Below, one piece after another: positions 10,199-18,827 of a stretch of DNA of 64,000 bases (positions are counted from its first letter, which is position 1; each line of letters begins with the position of its first letter). The DNA is from an uncultured Roseobacter sp. GTDB taxonomy: Bacteria; Pseudomonadota; Alphaproteobacteria; Rhodobacterales; Rhodobacteraceae. The translations under genes were made by a program, and so were the position numbers. Under the pieces are notes generated by a model. It saw only the letters and a program-made list of their open reading frames with translations. It did not search any database and was not told the origin of the DNA. Location: positions 124,001-188,000 of the forward strand of contig CANMWT010000003.1 in assembly GCA_947501635.1 (NCBI GenBank), in the 5' to 3' direction.

Positions 10199-11125
10199 AT
10201 GTCATACGTCAAAGTCGACTTCGGACCCTCCCTGAAAGACTACAGCCGGTCAGATTGGATCGCCGAAATCGCAGAACTGGTTGAGGAAGACGGCAGCTTT
10301 CAGCGATTGGGGAAAACCCATTTTTCGGTCTTTACCGAGCATGGCAAAACCTTGCTGGTCGCGTTCGAGACATTGCAAGGCATCTGCGCGCTTTCTCCCA
10401 CGGCTCACCCGATGGGGTGGCACATGGCAGAGAACAACAACTGGTCGAGCCTGACGCTGGTGAGCGACGGCGACACATGGTTTCGAAACCCGGCTGTTTA
10501 TGCCTATTTCGATCACCTTGTGGACGATGGCTTCTTCGATGAATTTGAACGTGTGGTATTTTACGGAGCCGGCTCCTGCGGATATGCCGCCGCCGCCTTT
10601 TCCGTCACTTCCCCCGGCGCCTGTGTAGTTACGGTGCAACCGCAAGCGACACTCGACCCTGCAGTGACCGAGTGGGACCAACGCTTTGTCGAACAACGGC
10701 GCGTCAATTTCAACGACCGTTACGGATATGCTCCGGACATGCTGGAAGCGGCACAACAAGCTTATGTCATCTACGACCCCACACAGCTTGAAGACGCTAT
10801 GCATGCAGCCCTGTTTTCCCGCCCCAATGTCAAGAAACTCAGACTGCGCAACATGGGCAGTACACTGCAAACCGATTTGCTGGACATGGGCATTCTGTTT
10901 GACTTGCTGGAATACGCAAATCACGGTCTGCTCAGCCAAACGCGCTTTGCAGAACTGGCACGGATGCGGCGCAACCACCTGCCCTATCTCAAGCGACTAC
11001 TGGCGCGGCTGGACAGAGATGACCGTCCGCATCTGTCTAAATTGCTGTGCCACAACGTGAGTGCGCGGATGCGAGCGCCGAGTTTTGCCGCCCGTCTTAC
11101 CCAAAAACGGGACCAAGAGGCATAG
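10199..11125 (+). CDS. Uncharacterised protein with alpha/beta-hydrolase-like elbow
   Basis: This is a 308-residue soluble protein. The first half has the feel of an alpha/beta fold: a strand FERVVFYGAGSCGYAAAAFS around residues 115-135 resembles a nucleophile elbow of the A-x-S-x-G kind (AGSCG) followed by a helix. The last third is helical and rich in Arg/Leu. Relatives in roseobacters are, to my recollection, often labelled phosphoadenosine phosphosulfate reductase, but I see no CGLH-type cysteine motif that would justify that name. The ATG at 10199 has GAGGAAAGG just upstream; a longer frame from 10121 lacks one. It stands alone between the moxR-like gene and pyrC. Function unknown. Confidence 0.75.
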   Translation: MSYVKVDFGPSLKDYSRSDWIAEIAELVEEDGSFQRLGKTHFSVFTEHGKTLLVAFETLQGICALSPTAHPMGWHMAENNNWSSLTLVSDGDTWFRNPAVYAYFDHLVDDGFFDEFERVVFYGAGSCGYAAAAFSVTSPGACVVTVQPQATLDPAVTEWDQRFVEQRRVNFNDRYGYAPDMLEAAQQAYVIYDPTQLEDAMHAALFSRPNVKKLRLRNMGSTLQTDLLDMGILFDLLEYANHGLLSQTRFAELARMRRNHLPYLKRLLARLDRDDRPHLSKLLCHNVSARMRAPSFAARLTQKRDQEA

Positions 11126-11163
11126 TGCTGGAAACCGACCCGACCCTGTGCTAGCCGAAAGCC

Positions 11164-12198
11164 ATGACGGATACTCTCAAAATACGACAACCCGATGACT
11201 GGCACCTGCACCTGCGCGACGGCGCGATGCTAAAGGCTGTTTTGCCTGCAACGGCCGCACATTTTGCCCGCGCCATTATCATGCCGAACCTGGTCCCGCC
11301 GGTTGTCACCGCACAACAGGCAGCGTCATACCGCGACAGGATCGTCGCCGCACTTCCCGATGGCGCCACCTTCGAGCCGCTCATGACGCTCTACCTGACA
11401 GAAGAGACCGATCCAAAAGACGTTCTCGTCGCGCATCAATCCGGGTTGGTTCACGCGGTCAAACTGTATCCAGCGGGCGCAACTACAAACTCCGCAAGCG
11501 GCGTGCAGAACTTCGACAAGATCCGCGCGGTACTTGAACAGATGGCTCAAATCGGGATGCCGCTCTGCGTGCATGGCGAAGTCACCGACCACGACGTTGA
11601 CATTTTCGATCGTGAAGCCGTTTTTATCGACCGTATTCTGGACCCGATCCGCAAAAAAACGCCGGGATTGCGCGTTGTAATGGAACATATCACGACCGCT
11701 GATGCCGTCTCATATGCCAGCAGCCAGGACGATAGCCTGGCCGCGACGATCACCACACACCACCTTGTCATCAACCGGAACCATATTCTCGCCGGCGGCA
11801 TCAAACCGCACTACTACTGCCTGCCGGTGGCCAAGCGAGAAGAGCACAGGCTTGCACTGCGCCGCGCCGCGACCAGTGGTGACGCGCGGTTTTTTCTGGG
11901 CACTGACTCTGCGCCGCATACAGACGCCAACAAACTCCTGCCTTGTGGCTGCGCAGGCTGCTTCACCGCACCCAATACCCTCTCGGTTCTGGCCCATGTT
12001 TTCGAAGAAGAGGGCGCGCTCGACAAACTGGAAAGCTTCACGTCGCTAAACGGTCCCGCTTTCTACCGATTGCCGGTCAATCCGGGTCACATTACACTCG
12101 AAAGATCGCCGCCCGTGATCCCCGCACAAATCGAAACAGAAGACGGTCCTGTGACCGTATTTGATCCGGGCTTTCCACTGCACTGGAAAGTGACCTGA
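11164..12198 (+). CDS. pyrC: Dihydroorotase
   Basis: PyrC cyclises carbamoyl-aspartate to dihydroorotate in pyrimidine synthesis. At 344 residues it is the short class II (E. coli-like) enzyme. The metal-binding HLH lies in WHLHLRDG at residues 13-20. The lysine expected to be carbamylated sits in [11 protein letters not shown] near residue 100. Further metal histidines lie in CVHGEV and MEHITTAD, and an aspartate in LGTDSAPH. The ATG at 11164 begins right before the conserved domain. The next gene is pyrE, 69 bases downstream, so they are probably cotranscribed. A copy of the dispersed repeat lies between them. Confidence 0.96.
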   Translation: MTDTLKIRQPDDWHLHLRDGAMLKAVLPATAAHFARAIIMPNLVPPVVTAQQAASYRDRIVAALPDGATFEPLMTLYLTEETDPKDVLVAHQSGLVHAVKLYPAGATTNSASGVQNFDKIRAVLEQMAQIGMPLCVHGEVTDHDVDIFDREAVFIDRILDPIRKKTPGLRVVMEHITTADAVSYASSQDDSLAATITTHHLVINRNHILAGGIKPHYYCLPVAKREEHRLALRRAATSGDARFFLGTDSAPHTDANKLLPCGCAGCFTAPNTLSVLAHVFEEEGALDKLESFTSLNGPAFYRLPVNPGHITLERSPPVIPAQIETEDGPVTVFDPGFPLHWKVT

Positions 12199-12231
12199 TT
12201 TCTTTGGTCACCAAATATCCCCGCCGGAGGC
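12199..12231 (+). repeat. Intergenic dispersed repeat, copy B
   Basis: It begins at the base after the pyrC stop codon. The core has TTTGGT (12203-12208) and ACCAAA (12210-12215) as a perfect inverted repeat around one base, followed by TATCCCCGCCGGAGGC. The core is shared with the copies at 9031-9060, 23123-23151 and 45624-45655. Confidence 0.6.
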
Positions 12232-12267
12232 ACAAAATCCGCCCCCGCTAGTAAACAGGACCAACGC

Positions 12268-12945
12268 ATGATCCCCTCTTCTTATCCGGACGCCAAGGAA
12301 ATGGCCCGCCTGACGGCGCGAATGCTGCTTGAAATCAAAGCGGTGCACTTTAATGCGGATACACCGTTCACACTGGCCTCAGGTCTGCCGAGCCCGACCT
12401 ATATCGACTGCCGCAAACTTATTAGCTACCCGCGCATTCGTTCAACACTGATGGATTTTCTGACAGTCACCGTGATGCGCAACGCAGGGTTTGAGGCTTT
12501 CGATAATATCGCTGGTGGTGAAACAGCCGGCATCCCCTTTGCAGCCTTTGTGGCCGAACGCATGGCGCTTCCGATGACATATGTCCGCAAAAAGCCGAAA
12601 GGCTATGGGCGGAATGCGCGCATTGAAGGTGCTATGTCAGAAGGCCAGCGGGTCTTGCTGGTCGAAGACCTGACAACCGACGGCGGCTCCAAACTGTCCT
12701 TTGTCGACGCGATACGTGAAACAGGCGCAACCTGCGCGCATACCGCAGTGATTTTCTACTACGGGATTTTCCCTGAAACAGAAAAAAATCTGGGCGATCA
12801 CGGCGTGGCACTACATCATCTTTGCTCGTGGTGGGATGTTCTTGAAGAGGCCAAAGCACAGGCCGCATTTGACAGTGCAACGCTGGCCGAGGTCGAGAAA
12901 TTTCTGCACGCGCCGCGTAAGTGGCAAGAAGATAACAGTAAATAA
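12268..12945 (+). CDS. pyrE: Orotate phosphoribosyltransferase
   Basis: PyrE joins orotate to PRPP to give orotidine monophosphate. The 225-residue protein has the type I PRTase PRPP loop in [13 protein letters not shown] near residue 131 and an orotate-binding N-terminal segment with [14 protein letters not shown] near residue 33. [10 protein letters not shown] near residue 104 matches the flexible catalytic loop with lysines. It follows pyrC in the same direction, forming a two-gene pyrimidine unit. The ATG at 12268 gives a normal family length. Confidence 0.95.
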   Translation: MIPSSYPDAKEMARLTARMLLEIKAVHFNADTPFTLASGLPSPTYIDCRKLISYPRIRSTLMDFLTVTVMRNAGFEAFDNIAGGETAGIPFAAFVAERMALPMTYVRKKPKGYGRNARIEGAMSEGQRVLLVEDLTTDGGSKLSFVDAIRETGATCAHTAVIFYYGIFPETEKNLGDHGVALHHLCSWWDVLEEAKAQAAFDSATLAEVEKFLHAPRKWQEDNSK

Positions 12946-13003
12946 AATCTTCTCCACACCGCGATTGCCCGGACGGAAAAGAATCGCCACTGCACAGCAC
13001 ATA

Positions 13004-13031
13004 TTGCGTGAAAGACTGGCGCTGCTACTAT
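13004..13031 (+). promoter_or_regulatory. Candidate dnaB promoter
   Basis: TTGCGT (13004-13009) and TACTAT (13026-13031) are 16 bases apart and face dnaB. Both fit sigma-70-type boxes moderately. The DnaA-like sites lie just downstream. Confidence 0.35.
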
Positions 13032-13049
13032 ATCGTCAGGGTGCACGAT

Positions 13050-13082
13050 CTATACACAGAGTTGTGGCTTAGGTTATCCACA
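13050..13082 (+). promoter_or_regulatory. Two DnaA-box-like sites upstream of dnaB
   Basis: TTATCCACA at 13074-13082 is a perfect match to the DnaA consensus TTATNCACA. CTATACACA at 13050-13058 differs by one base. They are on the same strand, 15 bases apart, between the candidate promoter and the dnaB start. DnaA control of the replicative helicase gene is a possible reading; an AT-poor setting argues against an origin. Confidence 0.45.
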
Positions 13083-13179
13083 AATCTATCAAGATAGAGT
13101 GGTGCATGGAATTCGGTTAAAACAGCCCAACGACGCCACACGAAGCGTACGAGCAGACAGAGCGCGAATTAGGACAGAC

Positions 13180-14673
13180 ATGAACGAGATTACCGCCTTT
13201 AATCCGACAGGTGTGGACGTGCAGTCCCCTGAAACCATGCCGCACTCCATCGAGGCTGAACAGCAGCTGCTGGGTGCCATCCTGACCAACAATGACATCT
13301 ACGACCGAGTGGCGTCGATTATCGGTCCTAAGCACTTCTATGATCCGGTCCACGCCCGCATCTACGAGATCGCCTCGGCACGTATTGCCAAGAACAACCT
13401 GGCCTCTCCCGTGACGCTCAAAGCCTTCATGGAAGACGACGAAGGACTGAAAGAGTTGGGCGGACCAGCCTATCTGGCGCGTCTGGCCGGTGCTGCCATT
13501 TCGGCATTTGCCGTCAAAGACTATGCCCAGATGATCTACGATCTGGCTGTGCGCCGCGACTTGATAAAGTTGGGCCGCGACATTTCGGACAAGGCCGCCA
13601 CAATCGATGTGGCCTCCGAACCGCGCGAACAGATCGTCGAGGCGGAACAAGCGCTCTACGCGCTGGCGGAACAAGGGCAAGTCGAAAGCGGTTTTCAAAG
13701 CTTTCTCAAAGCCGTAACAGACGCAGTTAATGTTGCCAACGCAGCCTATCAGCGAGATGGCGGGCTGGCGGGTGTCTCTACCGGCCTGATCGACATGGAC
13801 AAGAAACTCGGCGGTCTGCACCGCTCCGACTTGCTGATCCTTGCCGGACGCCCCTCCATGGGCAAGACGTCTCTGGCCACCAACATCGCCTTCAACATCG
13901 CCAAGGCCTACAAGCGCGGCATACTGCCAGACGGCTCGGAAGGAGCCATCGACGGTGGCGTGGTCGGATTTTACTCCCTTGAGATGAGTGCCGAGCAGCT
14001 CGCCGCACGGATCCTGTCAGAAGCATCAGAAGTGCCATCAGAACAGATCCGTCGCGGCGATATGACAGAGGCCGAGTTCCGCCGCTTTGTCGATGCCGCG
14101 AAAGCGCTGGAAGCCTGCCCGCTCTACATCGACGACACGCCCGCCCTGCCGATCGCGCAACTGGCGGCGCGCGCACGACGGCTCAAGCGCACGCATGGGC
14201 TTGACGTGCTGATGGTCGACTATCTGCAGCTTGTGCGCGGCACCGGCAAATCCGAAAACCGTGTAAACGAGATCTCTGAAATCACAATGGGACTGAAAGC
14301 GATTGCCAAGGAACTCGATATTCCGGTGATCGCCCTGTCTCAGCTGTCGCGGCAAGTGGAAAACCGCGAAGACAAACGCCCGCAGCTCAGCGATCTGCGC
14401 GAATCAGGTTCTATCGAGCAGGACGCCGATGTGGTCATGTTTGTATTCCGCGAGGAATACTACAAAGAGCGCGAAAAACCCGGAGATCACGATCTCGAAG
14501 CCATGGCCAAGTGGCAAGAAGAGATGGAACGGCTGCATGGCCGCGCCGAAGTGGTCATCGGCAAACAGCGCCATGGCCCCATCGGCACCGTCGATCTTAG
14601 CTTTGAAGGCCGTTTTACCAGATTTGGCAATCTGGTTCAGCCTTGGCAACAAGGCAGCGATCAGGAGTTCTGA
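13180..14673 (+). CDS. dnaB: Replicative DNA helicase DnaB
   Basis: DnaB is the hexameric helicase that unwinds DNA at the replication fork and recruits primase. The 497-residue protein has the N-terminal helical domain (MPHSIEAEQQLLGAIL near residue 20). The RecA-like motor follows, with Walker A GRPSMGKTS near residue 224, Walker B LMVDYLQL near residue 345 and the arginine/DnaB motif SQLSRQVENR near 387. The start at 13180 is the ATG after TAGGACAG; upstream in-frame codons add 27 residues without conserved features. A long, non-repetitive insert-free ATPase domain argues against an intein. DnaA-like boxes precede it. Confidence 0.96.
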   Translation: MNEITAFNPTGVDVQSPETMPHSIEAEQQLLGAILTNNDIYDRVASIIGPKHFYDPVHARIYEIASARIAKNNLASPVTLKAFMEDDEGLKELGGPAYLARLAGAAISAFAVKDYAQMIYDLAVRRDLIKLGRDISDKAATIDVASEPREQIVEAEQALYALAEQGQVESGFQSFLKAVTDAVNVANAAYQRDGGLAGVSTGLIDMDKKLGGLHRSDLLILAGRPSMGKTSLATNIAFNIAKAYKRGILPDGSEGAIDGGVVGFYSLEMSAEQLAARILSEASEVPSEQIRRGDMTEAEFRRFVDAAKALEACPLYIDDTPALPIAQLAARARRLKRTHGLDVLMVDYLQLVRGTGKSENRVNEISEITMGLKAIAKELDIPVIALSQLSRQVENREDKRPQLSDLRESGSIEQDADVVMFVFREEYYKEREKPGDHDLEAMAKWQEEMERLHGRAEVVIGKQRHGPIGTVDLSFEGRFTRFGNLVQPWQQGSDQEF

Positions 14674-14721
14674 TAGCACAATTAGGTGGACAGCCACGGC
14701 AGGTTCTGGCGCTATGGTCCC

Positions 14722-15516
14722 ATGCGACGCCTGTTGTCATCCCTGATTTTCTGCCTAAGCCCACTGGTGGTCTGCGCGCAGCAGACCGAGGTCGATATCG
14801 AGTTGTTTCTCGCGGTCGATGTCTCGCGCTCCATGACCGAGGAGGAGCTGGACATCCAGCGCCTTGGCTATGCGGAGGCGTTAACCAGCCCTGACGTGCT
14901 GCAGGCCATCGGCGCGGGCCTGCTTGGGCGTATCGCCATCACCTATGTGGAATGGGCTGGAACCGGCGCCTATCGCGTCGTTGTTCCATGGCAAATCCTG
15001 TCGACCGCCCAAGAAGCTGACGAAATTGCCACGACCATCGTGACCACGCAGGGCTCGGGCATGCAGCGCACTTCCATTACAGGCGCCATCACCTATGCGG
15101 CGGACGATTTCGACAATAACGCCTTTCTGGGTTTGCGCAGGGTCATCGACATATCTGGCGACGGGCCAAACAATCAGGGGCCGCCCGTCGTGGAAGCGCG
15201 TGACGCGGCACTTGCCAAGGGGATCATCATCAACGGCTTACCCCTGATGACCGAAGACGCATTGAGCCGCTTTTGGGGCATACCAGACCTTGATGTTTAC
15301 TATACCCGCTGCGTGATCGGCGGGCCCGGGGCTTTCGTGATCCCTGTCCTCGACTGGGCCGCCTTTGTGCCTGCGGTCAAACGCAAACTTATCCTTGAAA
15401 TTTCGCAAAAACCAGCGCGCGTTGTGCCGGTACAATTCACCGCGCAGCCCCCTTACGACTGCCTTGTTGGCGAAAAGAACTACCAAAAAAACCGCAGGTA
15501 CTTTGACGAACCCTGA
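14722..15516 (+). CDS. Exported DUF1194 / von Willebrand A protein
   Basis: This is a 264-residue protein with a clear signal peptide (MRRLLSSLIFCLSPLVVCA), so it is exported. The mature part starts with a VWA-like domain bearing LAVDVSRSM at about residues 31-39 and fits the DUF1194 family of periplasmic proteins. The ATG at 14722 was preferred over an in-frame GTG at 14686 because it places the signal peptide at the N-terminus. It sits between dnaB and alr in the same direction, close enough to be cotranscribed. The family's role is not known; VWA domains usually mediate metal-dependent protein contacts. Confidence 0.85.
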   Translation: MRRLLSSLIFCLSPLVVCAQQTEVDIELFLAVDVSRSMTEEELDIQRLGYAEALTSPDVLQAIGAGLLGRIAITYVEWAGTGAYRVVVPWQILSTAQEADEIATTIVTTQGSGMQRTSITGAITYAADDFDNNAFLGLRRVIDISGDGPNNQGPPVVEARDAALAKGIIINGLPLMTEDALSRFWGIPDLDVYYTRCVIGGPGAFVIPVLDWAAFVPAVKRKLILEISQKPARVVPVQFTAQPPYDCLVGEKNYQKNRRYFDEP

Positions 15517-15578
15517 ACCACGGCACGGATTTTCCAACGCAGGCTTGACCTTGCGCCTTTTCCTGTCATGAACGCCCC

Positions 15579-16610
15579 ATGACGACAGCGACACTGACAA
15601 TTGATCTGACTGCTCTGCAAGACAACTGGCGCGCGCTTGATGCTCAAACCGATGTCGAAACCGCGGCAGTGGTCAAGGCAGATGCCTACGGTCTGGGCCT
15701 TGAACCTGCGGCGTGTGCGCTTGCCAAGGCGGGGGCTCGACAGTTTTTCGTGGCAGTGGCCGAAGAGGGCGTAAGGCTGCGCCACATTCTCGGAGAAGGC
15801 CCGGCAATCTCCGTTTTTGCAGGCCATATGGCGGGCGATACCGACAAGATACGTGATGCCCATCTGACGCCTATGCTGAATTCGGTGGAGCAGATCACCC
15901 GCCACTTTGAAACGCTGCCGGGCCATGCCTTTGGTCTGCAACTGGACACAGGGATGAACCGACTGGGGCTTGAAGACGCGGAGTGGCGCGCGATCCGCGC
16001 GATTGCATGCGCACAAGGCCCGGCGCTTGTCATGTCTCATCTTGCCTGTGCCGATGATCCGGGTCACGAGATGAATTCCCGCCAGCTGCGCAACTTTATC
16101 TCGATGACGCAGGATATCGAAGCTCCGCTGTCGCTCTCCGCGACGGGTGGCGTTTTGATGGGGGCCGATTATCATTTCGACCTGACGCGCCCCGGTATCG
16201 GGCTTTACGGAGGGTTGCCGTATATAGACGCGCACCCTGTGGTGACGCTTGATCTGCCTGTGATCCAGATCAGGGACGTGGAGCCGGGCGAAACCGTTGG
16301 CTACTCGGGCACCTGGACGGCCGTGCGCCCGTCGCGGATCGCCACAGTGTCGGGTGGATACGCGGACGGGTTGATCCGCTACATGGGGGCCAAAGCCTGT
16401 ATGCACGCAGGCGATGTTGCCGTCCCACTGGCAGGACGTGTTTCGATGGACCTGATCGGTGTGGATGTAACAGACCTCGACCACGCGCCTGAAAGCCTTC
16501 AATTGATCGGGCGACATCAATCGGTAGACACGGTCGCCGGTTTCGCGGATACCATCGGGTATGAAATCCTGACGTCGCTGGGGGCGCGCTACACGCGCGT
16601 ATATCGCTGA
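15579..16610 (+). CDS. alr: Alanine racemase
   Basis: Alr interconverts L- and D-alanine for peptidoglycan. The 343-residue enzyme has the PLP lysine K33 in [10 protein letters not shown], a PLP barrel, and the C-terminal beta domain with the catalytic tyrosine in GYSGTW near residue 242. The family is usually 350-380 residues, so it is slightly short but complete. It ends in a TGATG junction with the next gene, an ABC permease, which indicates translational coupling. Confidence 0.95.
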   Translation: MTTATLTIDLTALQDNWRALDAQTDVETAAVVKADAYGLGLEPAACALAKAGARQFFVAVAEEGVRLRHILGEGPAISVFAGHMAGDTDKIRDAHLTPMLNSVEQITRHFETLPGHAFGLQLDTGMNRLGLEDAEWRAIRAIACAQGPALVMSHLACADDPGHEMNSRQLRNFISMTQDIEAPLSLSATGGVLMGADYHFDLTRPGIGLYGGLPYIDAHPVVTLDLPVIQIRDVEPGETVGYSGTWTAVRPSRIATVSGGYADGLIRYMGAKACMHAGDVAVPLAGRVSMDLIGVDVTDLDHAPESLQLIGRHQSVDTVAGFADTIGYEILTSLGARYTRVYR

Positions 16611-17383
16611 TGAATCCGCTTGCAGTTCTTGGCCGTACAGTGCTGGCAGCATTGGCTGCAATCGGGCGCATCGCTTTGTTCGGGGCCGACGCGGTCAGCC
16701 ATCTGATGCGCCCCCCCTACTACACGCGCGAGTTTGCTGCGCAGTTGCTGAATATTGGCTGGCTGTCCTTGCCCGTCGTCGGGCTGACGGCGGTGTTTAC
16801 CGGTGGCGCGCTGGCCTTGCAGATCTATGCGGGCGGATCGCGCTTTAACGCAGAAGCGGTGGTGCCGCAAATCGTGGCCGTGGGCATGGTGCGCGAACTT
16901 GGCCCGGTTTTGGTGGGGCTGATGATTGCAGCCCGCGTCACCTCTTCGATCGCCGCGGAAATTGCTACGATGAAAGTGACGGAACAGATCGACGCGCTCG
17001 TGACACTGTCCACGCACCCAATGAAGTATCTGACCGTACCGCGGGTTCTTGCAGCCGTGCTCGTGGTACCATTCCTGGTCGGGGTCGGTGATATCATCGG
17101 CATTTTTGGCGGCTACGCCGTCTCGACCGGAACGCTGGGGTTCAATGCTGCGGCCTACATCAACAATACGGTCAACTTTCTTGAACCGCATGACGTCTAT
17201 TCTTCGCTGACCAAAGGCGCAGTTTTCGGTTTTTGCGCAGCGCTTATGGGCTGCTATCACGGCATGAATTCGGGACGCGGCGCTATGGGGGTGGGACGCG
17301 CCACCAAAAGCGCGGTTGAAGGCGCAGCCATCCTGATCCTTGCGGCAAACTTCGTTCTGACGGGGGTCTTTTTCACGCTATGA
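16610..17383 (+). CDS. mlaE: MlaE-family lipid transport permease
   Basis: MlaE is the inner-membrane permease of the ABC system that moves phospholipids between inner and outer membrane. The 257-residue protein has five to six hydrophobic segments and the diagnostic segment with RELGPVLVGLMIAARVTSSIAAEIATMKVTEQ split around residues 94-128. Its start overlaps the alr stop by one base, and its stop overlaps the mlaF start (ATGA), so the three genes are coupled. No mlaD, mlaC or mlaB follows here. Confidence 0.92.
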   Translation: MNPLAVLGRTVLAALAAIGRIALFGADAVSHLMRPPYYTREFAAQLLNIGWLSLPVVGLTAVFTGGALALQIYAGGSRFNAEAVVPQIVAVGMVRELGPVLVGLMIAARVTSSIAAEIATMKVTEQIDALVTLSTHPMKYLTVPRVLAAVLVVPFLVGVGDIIGIFGGYAVSTGTLGFNAAAYINNTVNFLEPHDVYSSLTKGAVFGFCAALMGCYHGMNSGRGAMGVGRATKSAVEGAAILILAANFVLTGVFFTL

Positions 17384-18129
17384 TACGCATGGAAGGTATT
17401 CACAAGTCCTTTGGCAGCAATCATGTGTTGCGCGGGCTCGACCTCAACATCCCCAAAGGGACCTCGATGGTGATCATCGGCGGTTCAGGCACTGGTAAAT
17501 CGATTGCACTAAAATGCGTTCTCGGGCTGGTCACACAGGATCGGGGAGAGATTTTCGTGGATGGCAAAAACGCGGCCGACACTACGGATCGTGACGCGTT
17601 TCTGGCCCGCTTTGGCATGCTTTTTCAGGGCGCAGCATTGTTTGACAGCCTGCCCGTTTGGCAGAATGTCGCCTTCAGGCTGCTGCGCGGAACGCTGAAA
17701 CGTCCCCGTGACGAGGCGCGCGCCATTGCTGTGGAAAAGCTGCGCCGCGTGGGCCTTAAAGAAGACGTAGCCGACCGCTTTCCGGCAGAACTTTCCGGCG
17801 GCATGCAAAAACGTGTGGGCCTTGCCCGCGCCATCGCAGCCGAACCCGAGATCATCTTTTTCGACGAGCCGACGACCGGGCTTGACCCGATCATGTCTGG
17901 TGTCATCAACGACCTTATCCGCGAAATCGTTGAAGAGATGGGGGCCACGGCCATGACCATCACACACGACATGACCAGTGTGCGCGCGATCGCCGACAAC
18001 ATCGCCATGCTCCATGAGGGTATCATTCAGTGGACCGGTCCCGTGGCCGAGATGGACAGTTGCGGCAACCCTTATCTTGAGCAATTCATAAACGGCCGCG
18101 CCGAAGGGCCGATCGAAGCCGTAAGGTAA
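17380..18129 (+). CDS. mlaF: MlaF-family ABC transporter ATPase
   Basis: This is the ATPase partner of MlaE in maintenance of outer-membrane lipid asymmetry. The 249-residue protein has Walker A GGSGTGKS (about 34-41), the ABC signature LSGGMQKRVG near 138 and Walker B IIFFDEPTTGLDP near 158. The start overlaps the stop of mlaE by four bases. The substrate-binding MCE protein MlaD expected next is absent; the following gene is an unrelated stress protein on its own ribosome site. Confidence 0.93.
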   Translation: MIRMEGIHKSFGSNHVLRGLDLNIPKGTSMVIIGGSGTGKSIALKCVLGLVTQDRGEIFVDGKNAADTTDRDAFLARFGMLFQGAALFDSLPVWQNVAFRLLRGTLKRPRDEARAIAVEKLRRVGLKEDVADRFPAELSGGMQKRVGLARAIAAEPEIIFFDEPTTGLDPIMSGVINDLIREIVEEMGATAMTITHDMTSVRAIADNIAMLHEGIIQWTGPVAEMDSCGNPYLEQFINGRAEGPIEAVR

Positions 18130-18277
18130 CCCCCACACTCAGCAGATCATGAACCGACAGCCAACCTGCACAGGGTCGGAGGATGCCGCTTTGCAGTGAA
18201 GACAGCACAGATTGCGCCGCGATATGTCGCTGCATACCAAAATGTGGTAGCCTTAGTTGATAAGAGGAGGAAGCCAC

Positions 18278-18694
18278 ATGTATTCCCGTATTCTCGTTCC
18301 TGTAGACCTAGAAAATGCAGACAAGCTGACGAAGGCGCTTGATCTTGCAGCAGAGACCGCAAAGGCACATGACGCAACGGTCATTTATGTCGGCGTAATA
18401 GATTCAGTACCTACCATCTCTACAAAAACAGAAGGGCAGAATGCTCAAAGCAAGCTGGACAGCTTTGCTACGGAACAGGCGCAAAAGCACGGCATAAAAG
18501 TCTCGGATCAGGTTGTTCTGCGCGGGGATTTGCAATTGAATGTCGGGCCGGACATCATAGCATCAGCACAGGATGCAAACTGCGACCTGATCCTAATGGC
18601 CAGCCACGTTCCGGGCTTCCTTGAGCATGTTTTCTCATCCAACGCAGGCTACGTGGCATCGCACGCACCCATGTCTGTCTATGTCATTCGCTAA
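18278..18694 (+). CDS. Universal stress protein (UspA family)
   Basis: This 138-residue single-domain Usp fold protein starts with the typical MYSRILVPVDL strand and ends with a strand carrying SVYVIR. The C-terminal segment reads LMASHVPGFLEHVFSSNAG, lacking the full G-x2-G-x9-G(S/T) pattern of ATP-binding members, so it may belong to the non-ATP-binding group (inference). The ATG at 18278 follows AGAGGAGG at 18263-18270 by seven bases, a strong site. It is preceded by a 148-base gap and followed by a 133-base gap, so it is probably a single-gene unit. Confidence 0.92.
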   Translation: MYSRILVPVDLENADKLTKALDLAAETAKAHDATVIYVGVIDSVPTISTKTEGQNAQSKLDSFATEQAQKHGIKVSDQVVLRGDLQLNVGPDIIASAQDANCDLILMASHVPGFLEHVFSSNAGYVASHAPMSVYVIR

Positions 18695-18827
18695 ATATCG
18701 AGCCTCCGCGGCTTGAGGTAGAACTTTGCAGGCGCTGACTGGCAGGCGACCGCCAGGTCAGGGCAATACGCGCTTTTTTAACCTTTTTCGGGTTTGACGC
18801 AGGCTCTCTGACCGGTCAAAAGAGCGC

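Noticed and set aside
13050-13082. Replication origin at the DnaA-like boxes
   Set aside because: Only two boxes are present, with no AT-rich unwinding region and no dnaA, dnaN or parAB genes nearby.
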